A DNA stretch of 64,000 bases, taken from assembly GCA_963575645.1 (NCBI GenBank), contig OY754464.1, positions 65,260,948-65,324,947 of the forward strand, in the 5' to 3' direction. The stretch is from Xanthostigma xanthostigma. Lineage: Eukaryota > Arthropoda > Insecta > Raphidioptera > Raphidiidae. The notes below the pieces were generated by a model. That model was not told the DNA's origin, did no database searches, and saw nothing but the letters and a program-made list of their open reading frames with translations. The position numbers were made by a program, and so were the translations under genes. Below are positions 25,801 to 34,956 of this stretch, one piece after another; within the stretch, counting starts at the first letter, position 1, and each line of letters starts with the position of its first letter.

Positions 25801-26027
25801 AAAATTAACAAGTGAATAATTTTTAACGTTTACTTTTGTCACGATTTATCAATACTCTTTTTCTTCAAATAAAACAATGAACTCACCTTCAACAAAAAGA
25901 AAAAATCCTTTAGGATTTTTTAATAAAATGCTGAGTGCTTTCCTGGTCATTTCTGCTAAAGATGGATCCCCTTTAGGTCCAGTGTCGCGATCAGCTTCAA
26001 AATCCATATGAGAGTATGCAAACAGAC
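16687..26027 (-). CDS. Alkaline phosphatase, membrane-anchored type (3' half of gene, four exons)
   Basis: This gene encodes the C-terminal ~290 residues of a eukaryotic alkaline phosphatase, a secreted, usually GPI-anchored zinc/magnesium phosphomonoesterase. The exons are 26027-25887, 20977-20783, 18750-18407 and 16884-16687. All are bounded by AG/GT sites, and phases are 1, 1, 0, so the reading frame is continuous to the TAA at 16687-16689. Visible motifs in order are LFAYSHMDFEADRD, VEGGRIDHAHH (Glu, Asp and His metal ligands), TADHSHVM (Asp-His zinc ligands), THGGEDVPVYTLGP (His zinc ligand) and YIPHAIAYASCIG. No catalytic residue of this half is missing. The family is usually about 500-550 residues, so the N-terminal half, with the catalytic Ser and first metal Asp, is absent from the visible exons. 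In Lepidoptera such enzymes sit on midgut brush border membranes and some bind Cry toxins; that is family knowledge, not shown here. The introns are full of inverted repeats and MITEs. Confidence 0.93.
16885..17119. other. Last intron of alkaline phosphatase, proximal part
   Basis: This is intronic DNA between the terminal exon and the repeat array. A block at 17025-17110 (GAGGATGATGTGCACAGTGA, CCCCTCCACCGGCCAAATCT) is a first, diverged unit of the array centred at 17860. Confidence 0.6.
17120..17510. repeat. Tandem repeat, ~190-bp unit, two copies
   Basis: CTTCTTTAGCGGCGTTGTAC, AGTAAGAACTGGGTGAGACT and TAATTGCCAGATACTTTTTA appear in order twice. The first copy starts near 17122 and the second near 17311. 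The copies differ by a few substitutions and one short insertion. They lie within the last alkaline phosphatase intron. Confidence 0.9.
17580..18250. repeat. Tandem-plus-inverted array (GGCAAAATTGGGTTATC units)
   Basis: Two ~130-bp units in forward orientation (17585-17850; CCCGTTTTCGAGGATGCT, AACCCCTCCACCGG, CCCCGAAACGGGTGA) are followed, across a centre near 17860, by two or three units in reverse orientation up to 18250. The whole can fold into a long hairpin. It is in the last intron of alkaline phosphatase, between the exons at 16884 and 18407. Open frames on both strands derive from the repeat. Confidence 0.85.
18407..18750 (-). CDS. Alkaline phosphatase exon (THGGEDV motif)
   Basis: This 344-bp exon follows a T-rich acceptor (TTTTTTTTCCAG) and ends at the consensus donor GTAAGT (18406-18401). 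It enters in phase 1 and leaves in phase 0. It encodes PDSKVSDVDGLSYSTILYGN through ATHGGEDVPVYTLGPHSKTL and YIPHAIAYASCIGEHEQRC. The His of THGGEDV is a zinc ligand. The two Cys near the end are placed as in the C-terminal disulfide of animal alkaline phosphatases. An open frame continuing past the donor is intronic read-through. Confidence 0.94.
18825..19331. mobile_element. Foldback MITE in alkaline phosphatase intron
   Basis: The ends read TTATACAGGTGAGTTTTAAG and its complement. The arms are about 230 bp and nearly identical (AATCAAATAGACGAACAAAT; GAGGTCGGTCCTGGGGTTAT), around a short loop near 19050-19115. It lies 75 bp upstream of the acceptor for the 18407-18750 exon. An AGGTGAGT donor-like motif sits in the arm. 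Confidence 0.93.
19332..20782. other. Alkaline phosphatase intron, mostly featureless, with one perfect palindrome
   Basis: Most of this intron is AT-rich without recognisable genes. At 19357-19450 there is a transposon-like scrap (TTCACGGCCGGTGTTGATCC, GTCCATTGGTATTTCTACCT). A 26-bp perfect palindrome at 20524-20549 has the core AGAACAGTAATTACTGTTCT. Confidence 0.55.
20783..20977 (-). CDS. Alkaline phosphatase exon (GRIDHAHH and TADHSH motifs)
   Basis: This 195-bp exon begins after the acceptor ...TTTCATAAG and ends at the donor GTAATT, phase 1 at both ends. It encodes GGRIDHAHHYNNAYRALDET, then LAMETALLAALAMVDPSETL, then VVLTADHSHVMTLGGQATPR and GHPVLG. The Asp and second His of IDHAHH bind zinc 1, and the Asp-His of TADHSH bind zinc 2 in the family. 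The spacing Glu +5 Asp +9 His across the exon junction matches the family exactly. Confidence 0.94.
21188..21497. mobile_element. Inverted-repeat MITE (~310 bp) in intron
   Basis: AAATTAAAAATGTTTTACGA with GAACGCATTACATAAGTGAA at the left is mirrored on the right (TTCACTTCTGTAATGCGTTC). Both arms carry ATACGATTGCATTTGGACAA and a second, diverged half-repeat (GGACAATTGGAAAAAATGTG), so each arm is itself a short tandem. Confidence 0.85.
21600..22490. repeat. Dispersed repeat end and unassigned intronic DNA
   Basis: The segment 21610-21785 (CCGGACCGAAACGACAATGT; TTGTCTGAAAAATTGGTCGA) matches the family at 10905 and 48255. The remaining sequence up to 22490 shows nothing I can support. Confidence 0.5.
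22495..22844. mobile_element. GC-rich TE fragment and minus-strand Helitron-like end
   Basis: GGGGGCCCCGGGGCAAG near 22510 and GGCCCCGGGGCACCGCCCC near 22678 bracket an old element. At 22841-22844 a CTAG followed by CGGCCCGGTCCGGCTTTGTC is the complement of the CGGGCCGCTAG Helitron-like terminus, here on the minus strand. Confidence 0.5.
22990..23938 (+). mobile_element. Pogo/Tigger-like element remnant
   Basis: The left end ACAGTGTAACCTCTTTATAA matches the CAGTRTAACCTC type of pogo-superfamily ends, and a diverged complement (AAAGAGACTTTACTG) lies near 23922-23936. At 23157-23300 a plus-strand fragment reads FRRKEDDSESVPTIQQSLGA then AKLIEKFLLFNEDD, similar in style to the acidic C-terminal tail of Tigger/jerky transposases. 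A separate MITE is nested inside. Confidence 0.45.
23544..23765. mobile_element. Small MITE with CTGCC…GGCAG ends (copy 1)
   Basis: CTGCCCTAAAAAGGCAAAG and GCCTTTTTACGGCAG form the ends, flanked by TA. The interior (CCAACGACAGCAGTAATTGC; AAATTCTGGACGGTCAATAC) recurs at about 38072-38308, so the element is mobile. Confidence 0.8.
24370..24881 (+). mobile_element. Helitron-like element carrying the tRNA-like sequence
   Basis: The body has the common lepidopteran block AGCCCATTTATCGAGGGAGG and CTACGACCATTAGGAGCGGA. It ends with GCACCCGGGTGAAACCGGGC, then GGGACCGCTAG followed by T. Whether this is one element or two joined pieces is unclear. Confidence 0.45.
24540..24612 (+). tRNA. tRNA-Lys-derived pseudogene or SINE head, anticodon GTC
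   Basis: This is 73 nt with the D arm GGCTCAATCGGTAGAGC, a T arm around GTGGGTTCAAGCCCCAC and 3' acceptor TTGGGCG, the body of an animal tRNA-Lys. The loop CTGTCAA (24571-24577) would give anticodon GTC (Asp). The anticodon stem has two mismatches and the acceptor has one, and no CCA is encoded. A Helitron-like tail follows at 24851-24881, so it probably belongs to a mobile element. Confidence 0.6.
25231..25772 (-). mobile_element. Tc1/mariner-type element, internally deleted (copy 2)
   Basis: It has the same ends (CAGTATGTAAACGCGTAAGG) and interior as 11950-12497, flanked by TA at 25229-25230 and 25773-25774. It differs by several indels, including loss of the CGCACCATATTTAAGT segment. It lies in the alkaline phosphatase intron, about 115 bp from the exon at 25887. 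Confidence 0.88.
25887..26027 (-). CDS. Alkaline phosphatase exon (metal-ligand Glu exon)
   Basis: This 141-bp exon follows the acceptor TATTGTTGCAG and ends at the donor GTGAGT. It starts and ends in phase 1. It encodes LFAYSHMDFEADRDTGPKGD followed by the conserved block SLAEMTRKALSILLKNPKGF and FLFVEG, the run leading into the metal-binding EGGRIDH motif, whose last residues come from the next exon. The residue order matches the middle of eukaryotic alkaline phosphatases. It is the most upstream exon I can find; the preceding exon should end with a codon split after its first G. Confidence 0.93.
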
Positions 26028-26338
26028 CTGCAACAATATTTAATATAGGTATAACAAAAAAAAATAATTACTTAAAGATAAATTTGTAACTGATGTGAAA
26101 TGTTGGGCAAAGAGAAAGCAATAATTTTAACAACTTATCATAGATTGCCACACCGCCACTAGTTTTCTCACAAAAAGGGGATATCAGATGTTCGATTCAA
26201 CACGCGTTGGTGGGACGGTGGGATGAAAATGTGTTTGTAATGTTTTCTATGAATCCAGAAGTGCTATAAGGCTGTTTTAATTCACTAATTTATCGCAAAG
26301 TCAATTGAAAATATTTTTGGCATACACTTTTAAACAAA
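26028..26338. other. Upstream intron of alkaline phosphatase, no feature seen
   Basis: Intronic sequence follows the acceptor side of the most upstream exon. No exon or repeat was recognised. Confidence 0.5.
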
Positions 26339-26753
26339 TCTATCTATCTATTATATAAAAATCTTGTGTCACGATGTTCGTCCGTGCTAATCTCCGAAAC
26401 GACTGAACCGATTTTAAGGAAATTTTGTAAATGTGTCTTGCTTGGTCCAACTTACCTACTTTACAATATAGTTTTTAATTTTTTTATTACAAGAAACTGG
26501 GAGAGAGGGAGAAAGAGACTATCCTTATACATATATAGAATTTGCTCAAAGCTATTAGTTCAGAAGCAAACAAAAAAAAACTGCTTTAGTACCAAGCAGC
26601 GGCATCTGATAGAATTTGCTCAAAGCTATTAGTTCAGAAGCAAATCTGGTAGAATTTGCACCAAGCTATTAGTTCAGACGCCGGGCCTCAAACGAAATAC
26701 ATTTTTCAGAATTATATCTATCGCACCCGGGTGAAACCGGGCCGGGCCGTTAG
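26339..26753 (+). mobile_element. Helitron-like non-autonomous element
   Basis: It begins TCTATCTATTATATAAAAAT and ends GCACCCGGGTGAAACCGGGC, then CGGGCCGTTAG followed by T. The interior contains AACGACTGAACCGATTTTAA and three tandem copies of AAGCTATTAGTTCAGA. A related copy lies at about 62400-62766. The 88-codon open frame across it is not a gene. Confidence 0.6.
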
Positions 26754-28170
26754 TGTCTATAAAAAATCGTATAGCGTTAATGAAGCAGATTAGCAAGCAC
26801 GTCGTTGAATTAAGTAGCTTATTATAAAAATCGAACAGTTCAATTTAAAGGAAATAAAGTATTCAAATTTAATATTCTAACAAAAGCCTGAGACTATTGC
26901 TATCCTTGATCCTACTTCTAGTTCTATCAATCCATCCGTCATTGTGTCCTTGTTATACATGTTTAAAATTTTTTTTTAAGTATTAAGATATTGGCACATG
27001 GGTCGGAACAACAAAAAAAAAAAAAAAACAAAACCCTGAAAACACGAATTGAAATTTTGATTTAATATGACAGTGAATCAGATAAGCCAAATGTTCTGAA
27101 AAATTGATTTTAAATTTATCAAAAAAATAATAAATAAGAAGGAAGATTAGGTAATAAATATAGATGCGTAACTTTTTTTCGACAATTTAAATACCTACGT
27201 ATTTAGTTTTAAACTTCAAATGAGAAATTCAAAGTCTTGACATTCATAATTGATTAATTAGCAAAGTTTGTTTCTTTTTCTGTTATAAGTAATAGAAATA
27301 CATTTTTTATGTTGTATTAATAATATATTTTTTTCTGTCGTTTTTTTTCTTCGTTGAGATAATTCTATTACAAAATATATTAATATTATTACGTTTAACA
27401 TATATTAATAATAGGTATTTATTATGTACATATTTTATTAACATTTTTGAATAAAACATGGACATATGAATAAATTGTTTTTCCTATTTACATATTTAAG
27501 CAGTCTTACCTAGCCGGTAATATAGAGTACACAAGTCTCAATTTTCAAATGAATTTACAAATTCACAACGAAAGTCAAAAATCGGAGAAGAATCATTTCC
27601 ACAATGAAAACCGCAACATAATTCCCATAAGAAATGGCGTGGTTTTCAGATCGTGCTTCACCAGACTGCAGCGCAACTGGTTGAGCAGCCAGCAATACGC
27701 ATAAGCGTACCTATACCGCGCTTCCAGTCAGTAGCCGGTTGGTAGTTTGGTTTATTTTCCAGTTAAACAAAGAGCGTTCATATACCTGTCTCCTTTTTAC
27801 TCAGCTGCCATTATTTTAGCCTCTATTCTCACAAAATTGCTTTTTTCGCATGTAGTTTTTTAAGTAGTTTTAACGATACACAAGCAATTTGGTCGTAAAA
27901 TTAAAAAAATGTAAGTGATATAACCTTTATGCGTGGTTGAAGTAAAAAATTTAAATAATACATATTTTGTATGCTTAACAGATTTTTTATATGTACCTAT
28001 ACATACAGAAAAATAAACAGGCAAAAATAATGATAACGGAAAATTCGCTAGAATTTGAAAAGAAGTTTGACCCTGCAGGCCATCCCTGAATCTTCCCGCT
28101 ATTTTCGAGTTCAAAACGCTCAAAAACATAAAATATAGCAAGAAGTTTATTTTTTAGCTCTTCGAGGTCA
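26754..28170. other. No gene recognised
   Basis: This is AT-rich sequence with poly-T and poly-A runs. A slightly GC-richer part at 27600-27800 contains CTGCAGCGCAACTGGTTGAG, which resembles a tRNA A box and a similar minus-strand sequence near 29150, so it may be SINE-derived. Confidence 0.35.
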
Positions 28171-28179
28171 TAAAAAAGA

Positions 28180-28830
28180 AAAACTTTCTTACGAATTTTT
28201 CGTTCACGATATCTCGTGAACTAATGAGCCGATTTTGATGCGGTTTGCAGCAATCGACGCAGATTTTTTAACCTATGAAATTAATTTATTACAAAAAATT
28301 AATCTGATAAGTATTTTAAGAGTAATTTAAAAAAAAAAACACTTTTTTACAAATTTTTCGTTCACGATATCTCGTGAACAAATGAACCGATTTCAATGCG
28401 GTTTCGGAGATCGACGCAGTTTCTTAAGAAAAAGAGCTGATTGGATTTTTGAATTAACCGATTTACTAGTTTAAAAAATATTTTCAAAAAACAAATTTTT
28501 AAAAATATTTGAAACTTGTATTTTTGAGATTGCTCCAAATTTTTAGACCGAATCATTCCAAATTTTCAGGAAATCTAAATTTAGCAAGGTCAGGTCAGAT
28601 GCCGTAAACCGTGTTTCAATCGGACACTCCGTTCAAAAGTTAAAAGAGGTTTACATACATACATACACGAACACATACATCTCTACGGACATCATCGCCA
28701 AAATAGTCAGAATAGCTTCCTAGGACCTCAAATGATCGAGATCTGAAGAAAAGTCGATTTTCGAAAATCGGGGTGAATTTTTTTTAAAAGATTTCTCGCA
28801 GTATATATTATGTGAACATTGTAACCCGTT
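28180..28830. repeat. Dispersed repeat with an internal ~160-bp duplication
   Basis: TTCGTTCACGATATCTCGTG followed by AAC.AATGA.CCGATTT occurs at 28199 and again at 28356. Downstream, AGAGGTTTACATACATACAT and CTAGGACCTCAAATGATCGA are typical transposon 3' sequence. Class is undetermined. Confidence 0.6.
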
Positions 28831-30440
28831 GCTATATACATATACAAAGAATTCTGGTTACATTATGTTGGTGCTGTACTGCAATAACGAGATTTCGTGA
28901 CGGTAAATCACTGAGTTGCTCCTTCGCAAAATTCTTAAATCGCACCTAAACTAGTTTAACTTAAAGAAAATATGTAAAATAGATATTTTTAACGTAAAAA
29001 TATTAATTTTAGCGCTTTTCAAAATAATTTAAAAATAATATCATTGTTTGCCACAAACTTGATTTTTCAAAAACTGCGTCCCTTCGGTTGTCTCTGGTTG
29101 CTTTGTAGCAGCCTAGTGTCGAAGCACGGCAGCTTAACCAGTTGCGCTACCATGGAAGCCCGATAAGACAGACCCTTTCGTTGAAAAAAAATCTCATGAT
29201 GGCAAGAATTGGGTCACAGACGCTGTTTTCATTAAAGCCTGTATAACTATGCAGATGAAAGCTCATTGAAATTGCAATTCGGAAAAACAAATGAATACTT
29301 AAGGACACGTCGTATTGTGTTGTTTTATCAATATGCCATATTGACAGTTCTGTAATACGAAAATTTATAAGTCTGTGTGCTTCATGCGACACAAAATTCA
29401 GAAGAGTTATGAATGTATTCTTCTCTTTTGTATTTCCATATTTTGAATTCCGGGCGATGCATTTTATATGTTAATGTCAGCGAAATGCTTATAACATCTT
29501 ATTGATTAAACGCCATTTGGTATTATAAAATAACTTTTACGTACTTTTCAATTCATACAAGCTGGTTAAATATTGTAAGAATACGTCAGTGTTTTTAAAA
29601 CTGTGATAGAGTTACGCTGACTTGACCTGAAATCAAGTCAAGCTCAATTCAAAAATTAAAATCCGAAAATCAAATCAAGTCAACTAATTATATTTCAAAT
29701 ATTTGAAAAATCAAGTAGTTTTCAAGACTATCTGATTTTACATAAATTGCACGAAAAAATAATTATAGACGCTAAACAACTAGGGTTATTATCGTCAATA
29801 TCAATATTAAAAAAATATTATTATATCATATTTTTAATTAATGCTAATAATGATTAAAAAATCGATATGTTAGTTTTCTGGTATGTGGGTTTGAACCCAC
29901 TGTCAGGCATTTCATTTTACTCAAGTCCTAACAACGCAAGTATTAAGTAAATTAGTACTTTCTGCTTTTACCAAACCGTCGTCCATGATGCAAAATCAAA
30001 AAAATATGGGATAGAAGTCTATAAACGTGATAATGACTAGAGAAAACTTCAAAATAACACACATCGTCATAAACTTAGCTAGTTTACAAACGAAGTGACG
30101 TCACGTCGGGATCCAACATGGCGAACAGATTAAAAAATACAACTCTCAAAATTGAATTATATTTATATTGCATTGTTATGAATAGAAATCAACATTTCTC
30201 GTCTGTTTTTTACAAAACCTCTCAAGAATATGCATTGTTACATTTTTTCTTACATGGTGCAAAATACCCTATTATGTAAGTTATTTCAATATAATTTGAC
30301 TGAAATGTATTTATTGCTTTTATACCTATGAAAATGTAGCTAATGTTATATTAACAGCTAGGCCTTATTTGGGCTGAGCACTCACTCATATTTTCTATTT
30401 CACTTACTTGTCAACATCCTCTTTTTGTCGTAATAATATG
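28831..30440. other. Unassigned region with weak tRNA-like fragments
   Basis: A minus-strand A-box-like segment (TGGTAGCGCAACTGG) lies at about 29140-29155, and a GGGTTTGAACCCAC B-box-like palindrome near 29888. Both are too incomplete to call a gene. TGACGTCAC with CCAACATGGCGAACAG at 30095-30126 resembles the motif pair of the 120-bp satellite. Confidence 0.35.
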
Positions 30441-30479
30441 CAGGGTTGGTTAATACATATATTTAATAACTTCTATATT

Positions 30480-30770
30480 GCTAGTGGCCGTAAGTGAAAG
30501 CGTGGCCCATGAAATGAGACTCTTTCTTCTTACTTGACCCGTTGTGTGCAAATATCGCGTCTGTAGTGGAGCAATTAGTAAGTGGAATAGAGCAAGTCAC
30601 CTCCCTTTCACAGCTTAGTTCTATGTGCAAACCACTGAATTATAACTACGAACTGGAACGACTGCGCAATGTTCAAAATCCGAGCCGGTATGTTAGAACG
30701 GACACGCTGCAAATCGTGGATTTACGTCTTTGTTGCACACATTGCTTGTAATGGGATGATCGAGAGCTTG
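30480..30770. other. Balanced-composition block, unrecognised
   Basis: This ~290-bp patch is clearly less AT-rich than its surroundings. One plus-strand frame (MCANIASVVEQLVSGIEQVT…) stays open for 69 codons. I recognise neither protein nor repeat family. It could be a repeat fragment, a non-coding exon or an old coding piece. Confidence 0.25.
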
Positions 30771-31034
30771 CGATTTAAAAGTACTTTTATTGTTTGATAT
30801 AAATGATTTTGCCGACTTCTAAATATATTTAAGGCTAGATAAATGATCTATAATATCATTATTGTTATCATTTTTCAAAGATATTCGCAATAAGTTATAA
30901 ATTCCATATTTGAAAATATACCTACCTAGTTGTAAGGTTACTTTCTGCTACAGGTGAAATTAAAATGAATCGCAGAATTTTGAATTGAAGTTGTGATATT
31001 CATATTACATGAGATTTTATGTAAACAAAACTTT

Positions 31035-31237
31035 TCATAAAAAAAATAGAACCGCCTTCAAAAAAGCCACTAAAAAGTGGAAAATAAAGTTCTGAGGTCG
31101 GCTCCAATTTAATGAGTAAGTAGGTATATTAAAAGTTTTGGTAATAAAATTGGCGCCGACCTCAAAACTTTGTTATTTTCCTCTTTTTAGTGGCTTTTTT
31201 TGAAGGTGGTTCAATTTTTTTTTTATAAAAAATTTCG
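31035..31237. mobile_element. Inverted-repeat MITE
   Basis: GAACCGCCTTCAAAAAAGCC and AGTTCTGAGGTCGGC at the left are mirrored by GCCGACCTCAAAACTTTGTT and AGTGGCTTTTTTTGAAGGTG on the right. A short loop lies near 31125. Confidence 0.85.
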
Positions 31238-31789
31238 ATTTTTTACTTTTCAGTGGCTATGCAATACGTAGTTTACACGTTATTAAATGACTTCTTTCTT
31301 GATATTTGATTGCTAAAAAAACTACTGAACCGATTTAAATAAAAATTATAAGGGACCATCCCGTAAACATTCTCAACCCAACGGTTCACAAATATCGCGG
31401 GACATACATACATAACAATGACTGGTACACACTTAACAGTCCATATCTTGAAAACTACTGAACCGATTTTGATAAAATTTGCACTCTACCCGAAGTTGAA
31501 AGATACTTAGTCCAATAAAAAAAGAATTGTTGCAATTCGATTTCTAGTTTCTTAAAAAATACGTTTTAATTGACACTTGACGTGACACGCTCATAAACAC
31601 AAGTGTGCTAAACAGAGAAAACAATACACGCTTTGCAGCCGTACTACTCTAACATGAAGGATCGTTTTAATGACGCTCTGCCCGTTTGAGCAATCGTTCC
31701 ACTTGGTGTATATTTCAGTGGTGCAAACTAACGCTGCAACTGACGCGTATCCATTCACGGACATGCGCATGAGTATAATAAGTGAAACA

Positions 31790-32188
31790 GACGTATAAAT
31801 GTCCGCATCGTAGTGTTTATGTCGTTCTCTCGATCTTTGCTAGCAATATATAGGTTAATAAGGCTATCTTTGTGAGACATAGAAAGTCTGCAAAGTAGTG
31901 TATTCATTAACATCTCGTTGTGTAAACAATTGAATTTTGGAATTAGACGTTTTTAAAAAATGTCAACAGGTCCCGGTGCCTCTTCGTTTAGGAAACGCTA
32001 GTATCGATGACTGCGGTACGAAAGTGTCTGCCCTTTACAATTTTAAACAATGGTACAAAATAAAAATACACAAAATGATATTGTTCCTCTTCGTGAAAAA
32101 AAAAAAAGAAATTTTCTCCAGGTTGCAACAGTGCTGTCGATTCTACACGCAGTATGAACATACAGCAAGTATTGGTAGCAGTGTAAGT
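31790..32188 (+). promoter_or_regulatory. Candidate core promoter and 5' exon of an unidentified gene
   Basis: TATAAA at 31794-31799 is followed 25-30 bp later by balanced-composition DNA. ATGs in good context at 31960 and 32050 share one frame. The second opens 35 codons with a basic cluster (PLREKKKRNFLQ) leading into a hydrophobic run (VATVLSILHA). A third ATG (32154) begins MNIQQVLVA and runs into a perfect donor GTAAGT at 32183-32188. No downstream exon was identified, so this may be chance. Confidence 0.3.
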
Positions 32189-32189
32189 A

Positions 32190-33360
32190 ATCAATCAATC
32201 ATAATTTTACCCACGTTATGATAAATTTTCAGTCGCATCAATGTCAATGAAATTCCAATTCAATAAAAAATTCTCTTATTTTTTAATTCAGATGACGGTA
32301 TATTAATAAAAATATTTGAACTTACAAATTCTTTTGCGAAATCACATTTCAAAATTTTTATGTCATTCATATTATATACAAATCCATCTTTTATATAGGC
32401 TGACGCGAGATAGACAGAGTTTTTTAAAATCTTGGCCACTTAAGTTATTAGTCATGTTTCTAAATTAGCCATATATTTGTGGAACATTTTAATAAAAATA
32501 GTTGATAAGATATCAGTGTAGCGACCATCATAAAATTTACAAAAATTAAAAACAACATTCCTTACATGTCGACATTTTTTATTTCATTTTTTTCAATTAT
32601 TTTTAATAAATAGAAAAATAAGTATATAAAAACCATACATTCCATGAATAGTACGTTTTAAAGTTATTAAATTGATTTAAGCAAGATAGATAGACAGATA
32701 TTGCTAATTATAAATGCTCGACAACAAATGTTATAAGCGTCTTGAAATCCTTACAAAAGAACATTTTGCAAATTTTTTGACAATATGATAACGTCTTACA
32801 AATTGATGAAACACCGGCTGCGTGCACGAAAAAGTGTAATGTTCCGAAAAGTGTCCGTTCCGCCTGAGCGTGCAAGCGAGAGCGCGATATAAGCGATAGA
32901 GGCACGATCTGCCCAAGGTTGACAGCTACTAAAATGTATTTATTAAAGATCACAAGACACAAACTTCCAATAGACTGCCACAGTTCGCTCGTATATATAC
33001 TTACAGGGAGTGAAAAATCCACACCACCCGACCGTCCGTTTATTAAAACTGCGTGTATTTTGAAAACGGCTCATTAAATTTAAAAACCGTTTCTACAGTT
33101 GGTTAGAACTCTAATTTTACTACTTATTGCACATACCGCTAAACTAGCGGTATGTGCTTTATTATCGCTTTGTGCGTCAGAGCTGACTTTCGTTCATATA
33201 AGAAGTTATATTTAAGTTAATTTCACACGAAATCCATTCAAATTGAAGCTTTTTGAAAAGAGGAGATTCTAATCTATAAAATAGAACCATTTTTAAATCA
33301 ATTTGAGTTCATAAATACTATTAAAATTGTAATTGAAAATCACAAACAGCAGTTGTCGGT
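32190..33360. other. No gene recognised
   Basis: This is AT-rich DNA with one more balanced patch at 32800-33010. Minus-strand open frames there show no family resemblance. A short inverted pair TACCGCTAAACTAGCGGTA is at about 33136-33154. Confidence 0.35.
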
Positions 33361-33365
33361 TGGTC

Positions 33366-33432
33366 TGTACGTATGTACGTACGTATGTACGTACGTATGT
33401 ACGTACGTATGTACGTACGTATGTACATACGT
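33366..33432. repeat. GTACGTAT microsatellite
   Basis: About eight copies of GTACGTAT/GTACGTAC form a self-complementary tract and give an artefactual Tyr-Val-Arg-Thr peptide. Confidence 0.95.
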
Positions 33433-33690
33433 CACGACTCTACAGATCGCAATTTTGGTCGGATTGCTTTGGGTTATATTTTATTCACTTTATTTACTAT
33501 CAGACCAGAACCCTATTTAAATTCACTAAAATGTGTTCAGTAGTTTAATTTTTATAAACAGTTTTATTTTTTATTATTTTTGACAGCTAATATAGTTTAA
33601 AAACAATATAATAATTGCTATGAAAATATAGTGTAATCCATAAAACAAGTGCTACACTTGTATACCGTGATAACACCACTGCCATATTAG

Positions 33691-33765
33691 GCAGCCGTGG
33701 CGTAATGGTTATGCCGTTGGATTCCCAAGGGCAAGGTCCTGGGTTCGATTCCTTACGGTATCATT
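33691..33765 (+). mobile_element. tRNA-derived SINE head
   Basis: A pol III A box TGGCGTAATGG (33698-33708) and B box GGTTCGATTCC (33742-33752) are correctly spaced, with ACGGTATCATTG after the B box and a T-rich tail. A relative lies at 54517-54597 with the same CATCATTG continuation. Stem pairing is too poor for a functional tRNA. Confidence 0.65.
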
Positions 33766-34489
33766 GACTTTTTTCTTTTTTTTTTCTTTTTATTTTGTTT
33801 TATTTTATTCCACTTGATATTAATTATATATTATATTATGTATTGTTCTTAATTTTTTTTATTTTTGCAAACTTAAAAAAAAATATTTTTTCAATTTTTA
33901 ATTATTTATTTCTTTAAATTTTTAAATCTTTTTAAATTTATTAAAAATATTTTTTAATTGTTATTTTTTTATCATACAGTGGAAAACTTGCGGGATGTGC
34001 ACTTTTGGTTTTGCCAACTATTTAAATATGTAAAATAAATGTTTGGAAACGTATACGTATAATGTGAAAAATAAAAAAAGTTATTTTTCAACACTTTACG
34101 AGTATGATGTGTATAGAAATACCTATAATAACTGTAATTGATTTCCTTAATAATTTTCAATGTTTCTTTATGACGTTATCACGTAAAACTATCGTCCGTA
34201 AACCGACTTTACAGACAACCATTTTTTTAAGTGTCAGAGTAAGACATATTTTGAAATTTTGATAATTAACGATTTTAGCAGCCAAATATTGTTATTCTTT
34301 TCCTTCTACCACATTTTTAACAAATAAACAGGCATTACAAGTATTTAAAATTAATTAAAAACTTTTAAATTGAATTATTAAAGCAGATTGATTTTCATAA
34401 CAGCATTTAATTTTCCTAAGGAAAGTAATTTAGTGAATGCCGCATTAAAGAAAGAGAAACATAATGTACCAAATTGTAGCTACCCTAGC
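33766..34489. other. AT-rich, featureless
   Basis: Long A/T runs and no gene, RNA or inverted structure that I can support. Confidence 0.5.
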
Positions 34490-34956
34490 CTTGAGACCGC
34501 TGCATACAACGCTGGTTTTGCTGCTGAAACTTGTGCTGGCTGGCGCGGTGGCTGCGATGATAGAAATGACTTCACTGCGGGCTCGAGTACGTGCAGTTAC
34601 AAGATAAATTTCAAAGTTAGAACCGGGGTTATTTTTCGTGCTTGTTTGTCTGCTTGGTTTGACCAAACAACAATCAGAAAACAGTATCTTGTCACGTGAG
34701 CGACATGGACGAACGCCCACAAACAAACGAGGCGTCATAGTGTGTGTTCTGTTCAGAGACAATAAATGTTCACTTTTGTTAACATTCGAACTGTCACTGC
34801 GCGCGCACCAAATTCATCTATACAAAACCAACTTCAAAACAAGCAACGTGCGAAGCGAACACATAAAATCTATCACGAAACCCAGTGTCACAGCACGCTT
34901 GAAACCTAGCAGCCAAATCAAGCAGCAAACCTAGCCTGGTATGCAGCGGCCTTAAA
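34490..34956 (+). mobile_element. TIR MITE, CTTNARRCCGCTGCA family (copy 2)
   Basis: It begins CTTGAGACCGCTGCATAC and ends with the complement of CTTTAAGGCCGCTGCATACC. The interior matches copy 1 (1350-1790): ACTTCACTGCGGGCTCGAG, AACAGTATCTTGTCACGTGA, CTGTCACTGCGCGCGC. The 103- to 105-codon open frames on both strands span the TIRs and are not genes. Confidence 0.8.

Noticed and set aside
32708-33022. 104-codon minus-strand frame as an upstream alkaline phosphatase exon
   Set aside because: It contains none of the conserved N-terminal alkaline phosphatase motifs and no suitable phase-1 donor.
34388-34934. Overlapping ~100-codon frames on both strands
   Set aside because: They coincide with a TIR MITE whose other copies do not keep the frame.
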